From the NCBI GenBank assembly GCA_013152045.1, contig JAADGZ010000023.1, positions 1 through 5,786 of the forward strand: a stretch of DNA of 5,786 bases, read 5' to 3'. The notes below the pieces were generated by a model, which was not told where the DNA came from, searched no databases, and was given only the letters and a program-made list of their open reading frames with translations. The stretch's first letter is position 1, and every line of letters starts with the position of its first letter. The translations under genes were made by a program, and so were the position numbers. Origin of the DNA: Gammaproteobacteria bacterium (GTDB taxonomy: Bacteria > Pseudomonadota > Gammaproteobacteria > UBA6429 > Thiohalophilaceae). This document shows positions 1 through 4,566 of the stretch, piece by piece.

Positions 1-814
1 TTTTCAACATGGCCTTGCGGGCATATTGATCATCAAAATTCTGATCCATCTCCATGATGGCTACCAATGTTGCCAACGCCTGCTGATAGTTTTGTTGCAC
101 GACATAATGTGCCGACAGTTGTTTTTTCAGTTCAAGATAATCGCCTGATTCTACCGCCTGTTTTTCAAGTATGGCGGTATTCTTTTCTGGGCTTGAGCCC
201 GCTGCGGCAATGGCTAAAAATTCAAGTTGATGTTGTAATTCAATGATATCTCTGTGAGCAGCGATATTTTCGGGCAGCGTGCTGATTAAGCGGATGGCTT
301 CCTGATAACGCTGTTCATGTTTTAACAGTTTGCATAGTGCCAGCGGCAGACGGGGATTAAAGGGATCATTCACAATTGCTTCGCTGATCATGGCATAGGC
401 TTGGGCATGTTCGCCTTGAGCGTAGTATTTGATGGCGGTTGTCAGAAGTTGGTCTGATTCCCGCGCCACATGCCGATCCAGCATGTGTTGCAGATCGGTT
501 TCTGACTGGTAGCCGTGCAGGGTTTCTACAATTTGGCCGTGGCGAAACAATTTCAGGGTCGGCACACTGGCGATACCGTATTCCTTTGTGATTTTAACCT
601 CCGTGTCAGCATCGATATTTATCAGCAGCAGACGGCCGCTATAGTGATAAACCAGCTTATCCAGGATCGGATATTGACGCAGGCAGGGTCCCGCTTTTTC
701 TGACCAGAAATTCACCAACACTGGACCGGTACGGGAGTTTTCCAGCACCAGGCTTGCAAAATTATCGCTGCTGGCGCAGTGGATGTGGGGTGAGTCGAGT
801 GTGTCTTCAATCAT
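1..814 (-). CDS. cnoX: CnoX/YbbN-like thioredoxin-fold TPR protein, 3' end missing
   Basis: Reading the minus strand from the ATG at 814-812 gives 271 codons without a stop, running off the left edge. Residues about 10-110 form a thioredoxin fold: the strand VLVNFW (32-37), an active-site position reading A41-G-P-C44, and the cis-proline loop SVPT with P85. Residues about 115-271 are alpha-helical with TPR-like repeats (for example around YYAQGEHAQAYAMI and QNYQQALATLVAIM). The last visible segment, YARKAMLK, resembles the conserved C-terminus of the family, so probably only some 15 residues are lost compared with the roughly 284-residue E. coli CnoX (YbbN). CnoX is known as a holdase chaperone that protects substrates from aggregation and over-oxidation and passes them to GroEL and DnaK in the cytoplasm. 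The first cysteine of CxxC is replaced by alanine, so a normal dithiol reductase cycle is not expected. A weak AGG lies about 9 bases before the start. The gene is divergent from sat. Family assignment is firm; chaperone activity is inferred. Confidence 0.83.
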   Translation of the reverse strand, partial: MIEDTLDSPHIHCASSDNFASLVLENSRTGPVLVNFWSEKAGPCLRQYPILDKLVYHYSGRLLLINIDADTEVKITKEYGIASVPTLKLFRHGQIVETLHGYQSETDLQHMLDRHVARESDQLLTTAIKYYAQGEHAQAYAMISEAIVNDPFNPRLPLALCKLLKHEQRYQEAIRLISTLPENIAAHRDIIELQHQLEFLAIAAAGSSPEKNTAILEKQAVESGDYLELKKQLSAHYVVQQNYQQALATLVAIMEMDQNFDDQYARKAMLK

Positions 815-883
815 TAGTAATAGCCTACCATAAACATTAAAGCCCAAGTTGGGTACTAAGGTACTATATTGTTGCGCTTGATC

Positions 884-901
884 ATATAAAAATTTTTATA
901 T
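884..901. repeat. Perfect 18-bp AT palindrome
   Basis: The sequence ATATAAAAATTTTTATAT equals its own reverse complement over all 18 bases and consists only of A and T. It contains an A5T5 tract, which gives intrinsic curvature. It overlaps the TATAAT at 899-904 and lies roughly 70 bp upstream of the cnoX-like start. It could be a curved UP-type or nucleoid-protein site or an operator. With such low complexity, chance is also possible. Confidence 0.5.
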
Positions 902-1028
902 AATCAATTGCTTGCATTATTTGTGAGAATTCATCCCGTGACTGTCTATGCCCTTATAAATTGCCCCTATTATTCTGTTAAGCAAAGAGTGTTGTATAGT
1001 GCAAGGCAAAATTTCAGAGCGAATCTGA

Positions 1029-1057
1029 TTGGCGTGTATGCGTGTTGCGCTGATAAA
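1029..1057 (+). promoter_or_regulatory. Candidate sigma70 promoter for sat
   Basis: TTGGCG (1029-1034, four of six consensus positions) is separated by 17 bases from GATAAA (1052-1057, four of six). Transcription would start near 1064 and give a leader of about 57 bases containing the hairpin at 1086-1101. An alternative is TATAAT at 899-904 with TTGATC at 878-883, which has a better -10 but only a 15-base spacer. Neither is decisive. Confidence 0.3.
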
Positions 1058-1085
1058 CATTCCAGATTTTATTTTAGAAACCGAC

Positions 1086-1101
1086 AGTACCTGCGGGTAC
1101 T
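1086..1101 (+). promoter_or_regulatory. Small hairpin in the sat leader
   Basis: AGTACC (1086-1091) and GGTACT (1096-1101) are perfect inverted repeats around the four-base loop TGCG. The hairpin ends six bases before the GAGGT ribosome binding site at 1108-1112. Its position suggests it could influence translation initiation of sat or act as a protein-binding dyad. It is too short to be a terminator and has no T run. Confidence 0.4.
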
Positions 1102-1107
1102 CAAAGC

Positions 1108-1112
1108 GAGGT
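1108..1112 (+). promoter_or_regulatory. Ribosome binding site that decides the sat start
   Basis: GAGGT lies only two bases before the ATG at 1115 but eight bases before the ATG at 1121. Only the second spacing is workable. The resulting N-terminus MIKPIGSDEL also matches the usual beginning of Sat proteins of sulfur-oxidising bacteria, so 1121 is preferred. Confidence 0.65.
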
Positions 1113-1120
1113 AGATGAAT

Positions 1121-2317
1121 ATGATTAAACCAATTGGTTCCGACGAATTACAGCCTCTTTTCGTATACGACACGAATGAGCACGAAAAATTGAGCAAGGA
1201 AGCGGAAAGTCTGCCTTCCGTTGTTATCAGCTCACAGGCCGCTGGCAATGCGGTCATGATGGGTGCAGGTTATTTCAATCCGCTCAAGGGCTTTATGAAC
1301 GTGGCTGATGCCATGGGTGCAGCAGAAACCATGACTCTGAGCGACGGCTCGCACTTCCCAGTTCCGCTTTTGTGTTTGCTGGAAAACGCAGATGCCATCA
1401 AGGATGTTAAACGCATCGCTCTGCGTGATCCCAACGTCGAAGGCAATCCGGTACTGGCAGTGATGGATGTTGAAGCTATCGAAGAAGTCAGCGATGAGCA
1501 GATGAAGACCATGACGCAGAAGGTTTACCGCACCGAAGACATGGATCATGTCGGCGTTGCTGCGTTTAATTCTCAGGGCCGTATGGCCGTATCCGGCCCG
1601 ATCCAGGTGCTGAATTTCAGCTACTTCCAGACTGAATTCCCAGATACTTTCCGCACCGCCGTTGAAATCCGCAACGAAATCAAGGAGCACGGCTGGAACA
1701 AGGTAGTGGCCTTCCAGACGCGTAACCCCATGCATTTGGCGCACGAAGAACTCTGTCACATGGCGATGGATCGTTTGGGTTGTGATGGCCTGGTGATTCA
1801 CATGCTGCTGGGCAAACTCAAGAAAGGCGATATTCCTGCCCCGGTTCGTGATGCTGCGATTCGCAAAATGGTCGAACTGTACTTCAAACCCAACACCGTG
1901 ATGATCACAGGTTACGGTTTCGACATGCTTTATGCCGGTCCGCGTGAAGCTGTGTTGCATGCTTATTTCCGTCAGAACATGGGTGCCACCCACTTCATCA
2001 TCGGTCGTGACCATGCGGGTGTTGGTGACTATTATGGTGCATTTGACGCGCAGACTATTTTCAAAGAAGAAGTGCCAGAAGGCATGATGGATATTGAAAT
2101 CTTCGAGGCCGATCACACCGCTTATTCCAAGAAGCTGGATAAGGTAGTGATGATGCGCGAAGCGCCGGATCATACTAAAGAAGATTTTGTACTGCTGTCC
2201 GGCACCAAGGTACGTGAAATGTTGGGCAATGGCATGGCTCCGCCGAAGGAATTTTCACGTCCTGAAGTGGCGCAGATCCTGATGGATTATTATCAAAGCC
2301 AGAAAGAATCTGCCTGA
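1121..2317 (+). CDS. sat: ATP sulfurylase (sulfate adenylyltransferase), Sat type
   Basis: The 398-residue product is full length for the homo-oligomeric Sat family and has no C-terminal APS-kinase-like domain. It catalyses ATP + sulfate = APS + pyrophosphate in the cytoplasm. In sulfur-oxidising bacteria it runs towards ATP and sulfate, using APS made by AprBA. The N-terminal PUA-like region (about 1-160) includes SSQAAGNAVMMGAGYF and LRDPNVEGNPVLAVMD. The catalytic domain carries QTRNPMHLAH at 199-208, with the HxxH that contacts the ATP phosphates, and GRDHAG at 295-300. LLSGTKVREML follows near the C-terminus. The second HxxH interior residue pair is LA where yeast has RA. The start at 1121 is chosen by ribosome-binding-site spacing; an in-frame ATG at 1115 adds two residues. 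No apr genes lie nearby and a strong terminator follows, so the gene looks monocistronic. The overall resemblance to Allochromatium-type Sat is recalled, not computed. Direction of the reaction in this organism is inferred. Confidence 0.97.
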   Translation: MIKPIGSDELQPLFVYDTNEHEKLSKEAESLPSVVISSQAAGNAVMMGAGYFNPLKGFMNVADAMGAAETMTLSDGSHFPVPLLCLLENADAIKDVKRIALRDPNVEGNPVLAVMDVEAIEEVSDEQMKTMTQKVYRTEDMDHVGVAAFNSQGRMAVSGPIQVLNFSYFQTEFPDTFRTAVEIRNEIKEHGWNKVVAFQTRNPMHLAHEELCHMAMDRLGCDGLVIHMLLGKLKKGDIPAPVRDAAIRKMVELYFKPNTVMITGYGFDMLYAGPREAVLHAYFRQNMGATHFIIGRDHAGVGDYYGAFDAQTIFKEEVPEGMMDIEIFEADHTAYSKKLDKVVMMREAPDHTKEDFVLLSGTKVREMLGNGMAPPKEFSRPEVAQILMDYYQSQKESA

Positions 2318-2342
2318 GTTTTTGACGCATCATGCAGGTACG

Positions 2343-2371
2343 AAAACCCCGGTAGTTACCGGGGTTTTTTT
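2343..2371 (+). terminator. Strong intrinsic terminator after sat
   Basis: ACCCCGGTA and TACCGGGGT form a perfect stem flanked by four A's on the left and a run of seven T's on the right (2365-2371). The GC-rich core is CCCCGGT/ACCGGGG with an AGTT loop. It begins 25 bases after the sat stop codon. The A tract on the left means it could also stop transcription arriving from the right. Confidence 0.93.
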
Positions 2372-2379
2372 ATGCCTGT

Positions 2380-2409
2380 TTGGTGGCGTACACCTTTGTC
2401 TGGCATAAT
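2380..2409 (+). promoter_or_regulatory. Candidate promoter of the small membrane-protein cluster
   Basis: TTGGTG (2380-2385) is followed after 18 bases by CATAAT (2404-2409), which matches the -10 consensus at five of six positions and has an extended -10 TG at 2401-2402. Transcription would begin near 2416, immediately before the AAGGAG of the miniprotein gene, so the leader would be very short. Its position right after the sat terminator supports a new transcription unit. Confidence 0.5.
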
Positions 2410-2417
2410 CGCAGATA

Positions 2418-2423
2418 AAGGAG
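2418..2423 (+). promoter_or_regulatory. Strong ribosome binding site of the 22-residue miniprotein
   Basis: AAGGAG is a full Shine-Dalgarno core and sits eight bases before the ATG at 2432. It is the best ribosome binding site in the window. This is the main reason to take the very short reading frame that follows seriously. Confidence 0.7.
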
Positions 2424-2431
2424 AAAACAGA

Positions 2432-2500
2432 ATGGAAGCACTTATTCTGATAATGGTGGTTGCCCTGGTTGTATTTTTTCTTATGACGCCTAAAAAGTAA
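2432..2500 (+). CDS. 22-residue single-helix membrane miniprotein
   Basis: An ATG at 2432 opens a 22-codon frame ending in TAA at 2498-2500. The product begins MEALILIM, continues as an almost unbroken hydrophobic stretch (about residues 4-18: Leu, Ile, Val, Met, Phe, Ala) and ends in TPKK. This is the layout of a single-pass membrane miniprotein with an acidic N-terminus outside and a lysine-rich tail in the cytoplasm, by the positive-inside rule. The support is a strong AAGGAG at ideal spacing and a plausible extended -10 promoter just upstream. Next in line are two more small membrane proteins. I do not recognise a family. In size and shape it recalls regulatory miniproteins such as KdpF or other helix-only subunits, but that is only an analogy and no function is claimed. 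Chance is possible for so short a frame, but the combination of signals argues against it. Confidence 0.6.
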   Translation: MEALILIMVVALVVFFLMTPKK

Positions 2501-2563
2501 AAATTGCGATAAGGCATCTCAATCATTATTTTCAGATATTTTTCAATGGTTCGCATTTATATA

Positions 2564-2567
2564 GAGG
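2564..2567 (+). promoter_or_regulatory. Ribosome binding site favouring a GTG start at 2575
   Basis: GAGG ends one base before the ATG at 2569 but seven bases before the in-frame GTG at 2575. Only the second spacing suits initiation, so the two-helix protein probably starts at the GTG. Confidence 0.5.
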
Positions 2568-2574
2568 TATGCTG

Positions 2575-2799
2575 GTGCATAAACGTGGAATAGGTCAGAA
2601 AGTTGTTTTTGGTCTGGCGGTGATTTGTTATCTCATGGCCTTGGCTTGTGTACTAATGTCGACTTATTTATACCTAGGCGCGACAGCCAATGATCCGGTT
2701 GTGGCGGCATTTGCCGCATCAGTTGTCTTTTTTATTGGTAGTGGGGTTGTGCTGCACATGATGGCGAGTACCGATCTTCCTGATCTACGAATTAAATAG
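2575..2799 (+). CDS. Small two-helix membrane protein of unknown function
   Basis: From the GTG at 2575 the product is 74 residues (76 from the ATG at 2569). It starts with a positively charged segment (HKRGIGQK), followed by two hydrophobic helices at about residues 10-34 and 42-63. They are joined by a short loop containing NDP, and a short polar tail, TDLPDLRIK, follows. The basic N-terminus suggests both ends lie in the cytoplasm. No enzyme motif, signal-peptidase site or cysteine pair is seen. It lies 74 bases after the miniprotein and 23 bases before the DUF6164-like gene, on the same strand, so co-transcription is likely. A possible separate promoter (TTGCGA 2504-2509, TATTTT 2527-2532, 17-base spacer) is weak. 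The family is not recognised beyond a general resemblance to uncharacterised gammaproteobacterial small membrane proteins. Confidence 0.72.
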   Translation: MHKRGIGQKVVFGLAVICYLMALACVLMSTYLYLGATANDPVVAAFAASVVFFIGSGVVLHMMASTDLPDLRIK

Positions 2800-2822
2800 G
2801 CATACTTGCCGGGCAGCAAAAA

Positions 2823-3188
2823 ATGGCTATCCTGCTTTTCAAGCTTAATGCAGTACCCGATGATGAAGTCCATGATATCCGTATGTTATTGACGGATAAC
2901 CAGATAGATTATTATGAAACTTCCGCCGGTAACTGGGGCATTTCTCTGGCGGGAATTTGGTTGCGCAATGATAATCAGCTGGAACAGGCTAGAGATCTGA
3001 TTGATAACTATGAACAGACACGCTACCAGCAGGCACGTGCAGAATATGATCTGCTGCGGTCCGAGGGACGGCAGCGCACGCTGGTGAGCATGTTGAGGGA
3101 AAGCCCGTTGCGCTTTCTGGCTTATCTTGTCGCGATTAGTCTGATTCTGTATTTCTCGATCAAACCTTTTTTGGCGCTTGGCACATAA
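2823..3188 (+). CDS. DUF6164-like protein with a C-terminal membrane anchor
   Basis: The 121-residue product has a soluble N-terminal domain of about 75 residues beginning AILLFKLNAVPDDE. This domain carries the motif YYETSAGNWGIS (30-41) and then LAGIWLRNDNQLEQARDLID. A charged helical linker (about 65-95) leads to one hydrophobic helix (about 97-118) at the C-terminus. I recall this layout and motif from the DUF6164 family, and the N-terminal part resembles the small ferredoxin-like DUF2007 domain. Both assignments come from memory. The predicted topology is a cytoplasmic domain tethered by a C-terminal tail anchor. The start at 2823 has only a weak GGGCAG upstream, but an alternative is not evident. 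It is the last of three co-directional small membrane-protein genes and converges on greB with a 30-base gap. Function is unknown. Confidence 0.85.
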   Translation: MAILLFKLNAVPDDEVHDIRMLLTDNQIDYYETSAGNWGISLAGIWLRNDNQLEQARDLIDNYEQTRYQQARAEYDLLRSEGRQRTLVSMLRESPLRFLAYLVAISLILYFSIKPFLALGT

Positions 3189-3218
3189 ATTCGGCTTGAG
3201 GCATTTTAGCCAAACAGA

Positions 3219-3722
3219 TTAAAGTTTTCCCGAATAATCAATCTTGACTATACAATAATACTGTTTCCCTGCCGGCGTTTGAACTTGGATTTCATCATCC
3301 ATTTTTTTCTTTATCATCGCCTGCGCCATCGGTGAATCAATGCTGATCAGCCCCTCTCCGGGAGCAATTTCATCGGGTCCCATGAGGCGATAACGGTGGC
3401 GTTTGCCCTGCTCATCCTCTAACGTCACCCAGGCACCGAAAAATATCTGTTCCTTAGTGCTGGGAGGGCTGTCAACGATGGTGAGATTGGGCAGACGTTT
3501 TTGCAAATAACGGATACGGTAATCGATTTCACGTAACTGTTTTTTGCGATAGATATATTCGGCATTTTCAGAACGATCACCTTCTGCGGCGGCGGCAGAC
3601 AGGGCCGCAGTGACTTCTTTGCGCAATTGCCAGCGTTGTCTCAGTTCCAGTTGCAGACGTTCGAAACCACTGGCACTAATATAAGGGGATTTTACCGGAG
3701 CCGGGGGGCGATAGCGTGACAT
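3219..3722 (-). CDS. greB: Transcript cleavage factor GreB
   Basis: The 167-residue product binds the secondary channel of RNA polymerase and stimulates cleavage of the 3' RNA in backtracked complexes. Residues about 14-87 form the antiparallel coiled coil, whose tip reads GDRSENAEY. D49 and E52 correspond to the acidic pair (D41 and E44 in E. coli) that helps hold the catalytic Mg2+. Residues about 90-167 are the FKBP-like C-terminal domain with FFGAWV, the ISIDSPMAQA loop and TPAG. The motifs RKKQLREIDYRIRYL and the FFGAWV junction favour GreB over GreA. The N-terminus is about eight residues longer than in E. coli GreB and rich in proline and basic residues. A near-consensus promoter lies just upstream, and the leader is about 20 bases without an obvious Shine-Dalgarno sequence. 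No clear terminator is seen in the 30-base gap to the convergent neighbour. Confidence 0.96.
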   Translation of the reverse strand: MSRYRPPAPVKSPYISASGFERLQLELRQRWQLRKEVTAALSAAAAEGDRSENAEYIYRKKQLREIDYRIRYLQKRLPNLTIVDSPPSTKEQIFFGAWVTLEDEQGKRHRYRLMGPDEIAPGEGLISIDSPMAQAMIKKKMDDEIQVQTPAGKQYYCIVKIDYSGKL

Positions 3723-3748
3723 AGTATTATTTTAGCTGAAAACACAAG

Positions 3749-3777
3749 ATTATAGTGTATCCCGGGGGGATGGTCAG
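3749..3777 (-). promoter_or_regulatory. Sigma70 promoter of greB
   Basis: On the minus strand CTGACC (plus 3772-3777, four of six -35 positions) is followed by exactly 17 bases and a perfect TATAAT (plus 3749-3754). The expected start is near 3742, giving a leader of about 20 bases to the greB ATG at 3722. This is the best promoter match in the window. Confidence 0.7.
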
Positions 3778-3829
3778 TCTGTCAGGCAAGATTCAGTCGT
3801 TCCTGTCAGGTGTTTTGTGCAAGACATTT

Positions 3830-3838
3830 TGCTAGTAT
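3830..3838 (+). promoter_or_regulatory. Possible extended -10 for the yajD-like gene
   Basis: TGCTAGTAT is an extended -10 form (TG, one base, then TAGTAT, which matches TATAAT at four positions). No convincing -35 lies 17 bases upstream. A second candidate -10, TATAAA at 3865-3870, also lacks a -35. The promoter of this gene is therefore uncertain. Confidence 0.25.
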
Positions 3839-3934
3839 CGGTCACGCAGTCAGGGGAAATGCTTTATAAATGAGCAAATAGAATAGGGATTTCCTTTGTC
3901 AGTTAACTTGGTCATGAAATACGAGCAGAAAACG

Positions 3935-4312
3935 ATGTCAGATAAAAAGAAATCCTCCGATCCGGGAAAATTGGATAGGGTCATTGCTGATGCGCGACGC
4001 GCGGCAGAAGAGCGGGATAAAGGTTACCGGGCGCAGGCGCTGAAACTCTATCCCTGGATCTGCGGCCGTTGCAGTCGCGAGTTTACGCGTAAGAATCTGC
4101 ATGAGCTGACCGTGCATCATCGGGATCATAATCATGATAATAATCCCAGTGATGGCAGTAACTGGGAATTGCTGTGTTTGTATTGTCACGACAATGAACA
4201 TTCCCGCTATCTGGATGCGGGTAGCAGCTTGAGTGGAGATAGTCAGGCTGCTAGTGCGACCCAAAATCCATTTGCAGCACTCAAGGCTATGATGGACAAA
4301 AAAGACAATTGA
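3935..4312 (+). CDS. yajD: YajD-family HNH nuclease-like zinc protein
   Basis: From the ATG at 3935 the product is 125 residues. It has a charged N-terminal helix (about 10-30), then YRAQALKLYPWICGRC and an HNH/beta-beta-alpha-metal core. C43, C46, C81 and C84 form two CxxC pairs likely to bind structural zinc. H61-H62, N76 and H85/H89 occupy the HNH positions (VHHRDHNH, DGSNWELLCLYCHDNEH). The tail ends NPFAALKAMMDKK, closely matching E. coli YajD as I remember it. HNH proteins cut or nick DNA; the YajD subgroup has no established role. Start choice is uncertain. ATG 3914 and TTG 3896 are in frame upstream, and the TTG has an AGGGA six bases before it. The 3935 start gives the length nearest to the 115-residue E. 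coli protein. No toxin, methylase or phage packaging neighbour is present, so restriction or phage function is not suggested here. Confidence 0.9.
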   Translation: MSDKKKSSDPGKLDRVIADARRAAEERDKGYRAQALKLYPWICGRCSREFTRKNLHELTVHHRDHNHDNNPSDGSNWELLCLYCHDNEHSRYLDAGSSLSGDSQAASATQNPFAALKAMMDKKDN

Positions 4313-4406
4313 TTGGCTGAGTGATATTCTAAATACGTGCGCCGAATTATTGTCCAGTCAAAACCGTTCGCCCTGAAGTCCTGAGCCTGGCGAAGGGTCG
4401 AAGGGT

Positions 4407-4430
4407 AAATAGCATCAAATAGTGCTATTT
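4407..4430. repeat. 8-bp hairpin at the centre of the repeat element
   Basis: AAATAGCA (4407-4414) and TGCTATTT (4423-4430) are perfect inverted repeats around an eight-base loop, TCAAATAG. It could serve as a weak terminator for the yajD-like gene, but the stem is AT-rich and the following T run is short. Confidence 0.55.
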
Positions 4431-4433
4431 CAG

Positions 4434-4500
4434 GTTTTACATTCATGGTTCGACAAGGCTCTCCTGAGCAAAACCGAAGGGCTCACCACGAACGTAAAAC
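4434..4500. repeat. Long imperfect hairpin forming the right half of the element
   Basis: The 16 bases at 4434-4449 (GTTTTACATTCATGGT) and the 16 at 4485-4500 (ACCACGAACGTAAAAC) are inverted repeats with two mismatches. Both mismatches are A/C on the plus strand and therefore G-U pairs in a minus-strand transcript, which would fold without a break. The loop contains CTCCTGAGCAAAACCGAAGG, which seems extra compared with the usual short form of this repeat. Confidence 0.6.
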
Positions 4501-4566
4501 TATTTAGTCAGGCTGTGCTTATGGCCTGTTAGGAGATATAACCGGGATTCAGGATGAGGTTCCAGA

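Larger units (their letters stand above)
815..1120. promoter_or_regulatory. Divergent intergenic region between the cnoX-like gene and sat
   Basis: These 306 bases are AT-rich and hold no convincing gene. Visible structure from left to right: a CCCAA-G-TTGGG dyad at 843-853; the direct repeat GGTACTA at 852-858 and 860-866; a perfect 18-bp palindrome at 884-901; a TATAAT at 899-904; and an AGTACC/GGTACT hairpin at 1086-1101 just before the sat ribosome binding site. A possible minus-strand -10 for the cnoX-like gene (TATAGT, plus coordinates 863-868) lacks a good -35. Both divergent promoters must lie here unless transcription of either gene comes from elsewhere. Which dyads bind a regulator cannot be told from the sequence. 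Confidence 0.6.
4364..4500. repeat. Dispersed-repeat-like element with multiple hairpins
   Basis: The left part, CCGTTCGCCCTGA...CCTGAGCCTGGCGAAGGG, and the right part, CATGGTTCGACAAGG...GCTCACCACGAACG, match a palindromic intergenic repeat that I recall from many proteobacterial genomes (core TTCGACAAGCTCA..GAACG, or its complement). Inverted matches link the halves: CGTTCG (4365-4370) with CGAACG (4489-4494), and GTCGAA (4397-4402) with TTCGAC (4448-4453). Inside lies the hairpin at 4407-4430. The left part can also fold locally, TTCGCC (4367-4372) with GGCGAA (4389-4394). The element resembles REP/MITE-like non-autonomous repeats. No flanking target duplication was found. Copy number cannot be judged from one window. 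Confidence 0.7.
4313..4566. other. Intergenic stretch between yajD-like and the AAA-FHA gene
   Basis: These 254 bases contain no supported gene. About half is the structured repeat at 4364-4500. The remainder at 4501-4566 includes GAGG (4556-4559), seven bases before the ATG at 4567, the ribosome binding site of the ATPase gene. TATAAC at 4537-4542 could be a -10 but has no good -35. No classical terminator follows the yajD-like gene unless the hairpin at 4407-4430 acts as one. Confidence 0.55.

Noticed and set aside
814..837. Seven-codon minus-strand frame whose TAA overlaps the ATG of the cnoX-like gene
   Set aside because: It could be a coupled leader peptide, but it has no Shine-Dalgarno sequence and is so short that chance overlap is likely.
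908..1114. 68-codon TTG-started frame ending directly before sat
   Set aside because: It has no Shine-Dalgarno sequence, a rare start codon and an unlikely protein composition, and it covers the promoter region of sat.
1232..2173. Long open frame of 313 codons on the minus strand inside sat
   Set aside because: It is antisense to a clearly conserved enzyme gene, shows no recognisable domain and has an odd His/Phe-rich composition. It is a by-product of sat codon use.
3189..3218. Possible bidirectional terminator between the DUF6164-like gene and greB
   Set aside because: Only three- to four-base stems with bulges (GGC/GCC around ATTTTA) can be drawn, and there is no T run on either side.
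3860..3882. Two tiny overlapping frames (ATG CTT TAT AAA TGA and ATG AGC AAA TAG) after AGGGGA
   Set aside because: They are only three to four codons long and the spacing to the ribosome binding sequence is too short. Nothing supports translation.
4243..4446. 67-codon minus-strand frame over the repeat element
   Set aside because: It overlaps the yajD-like gene and includes the STLRQAQD-type peptide that is typical of spurious translation of this intergenic repeat.
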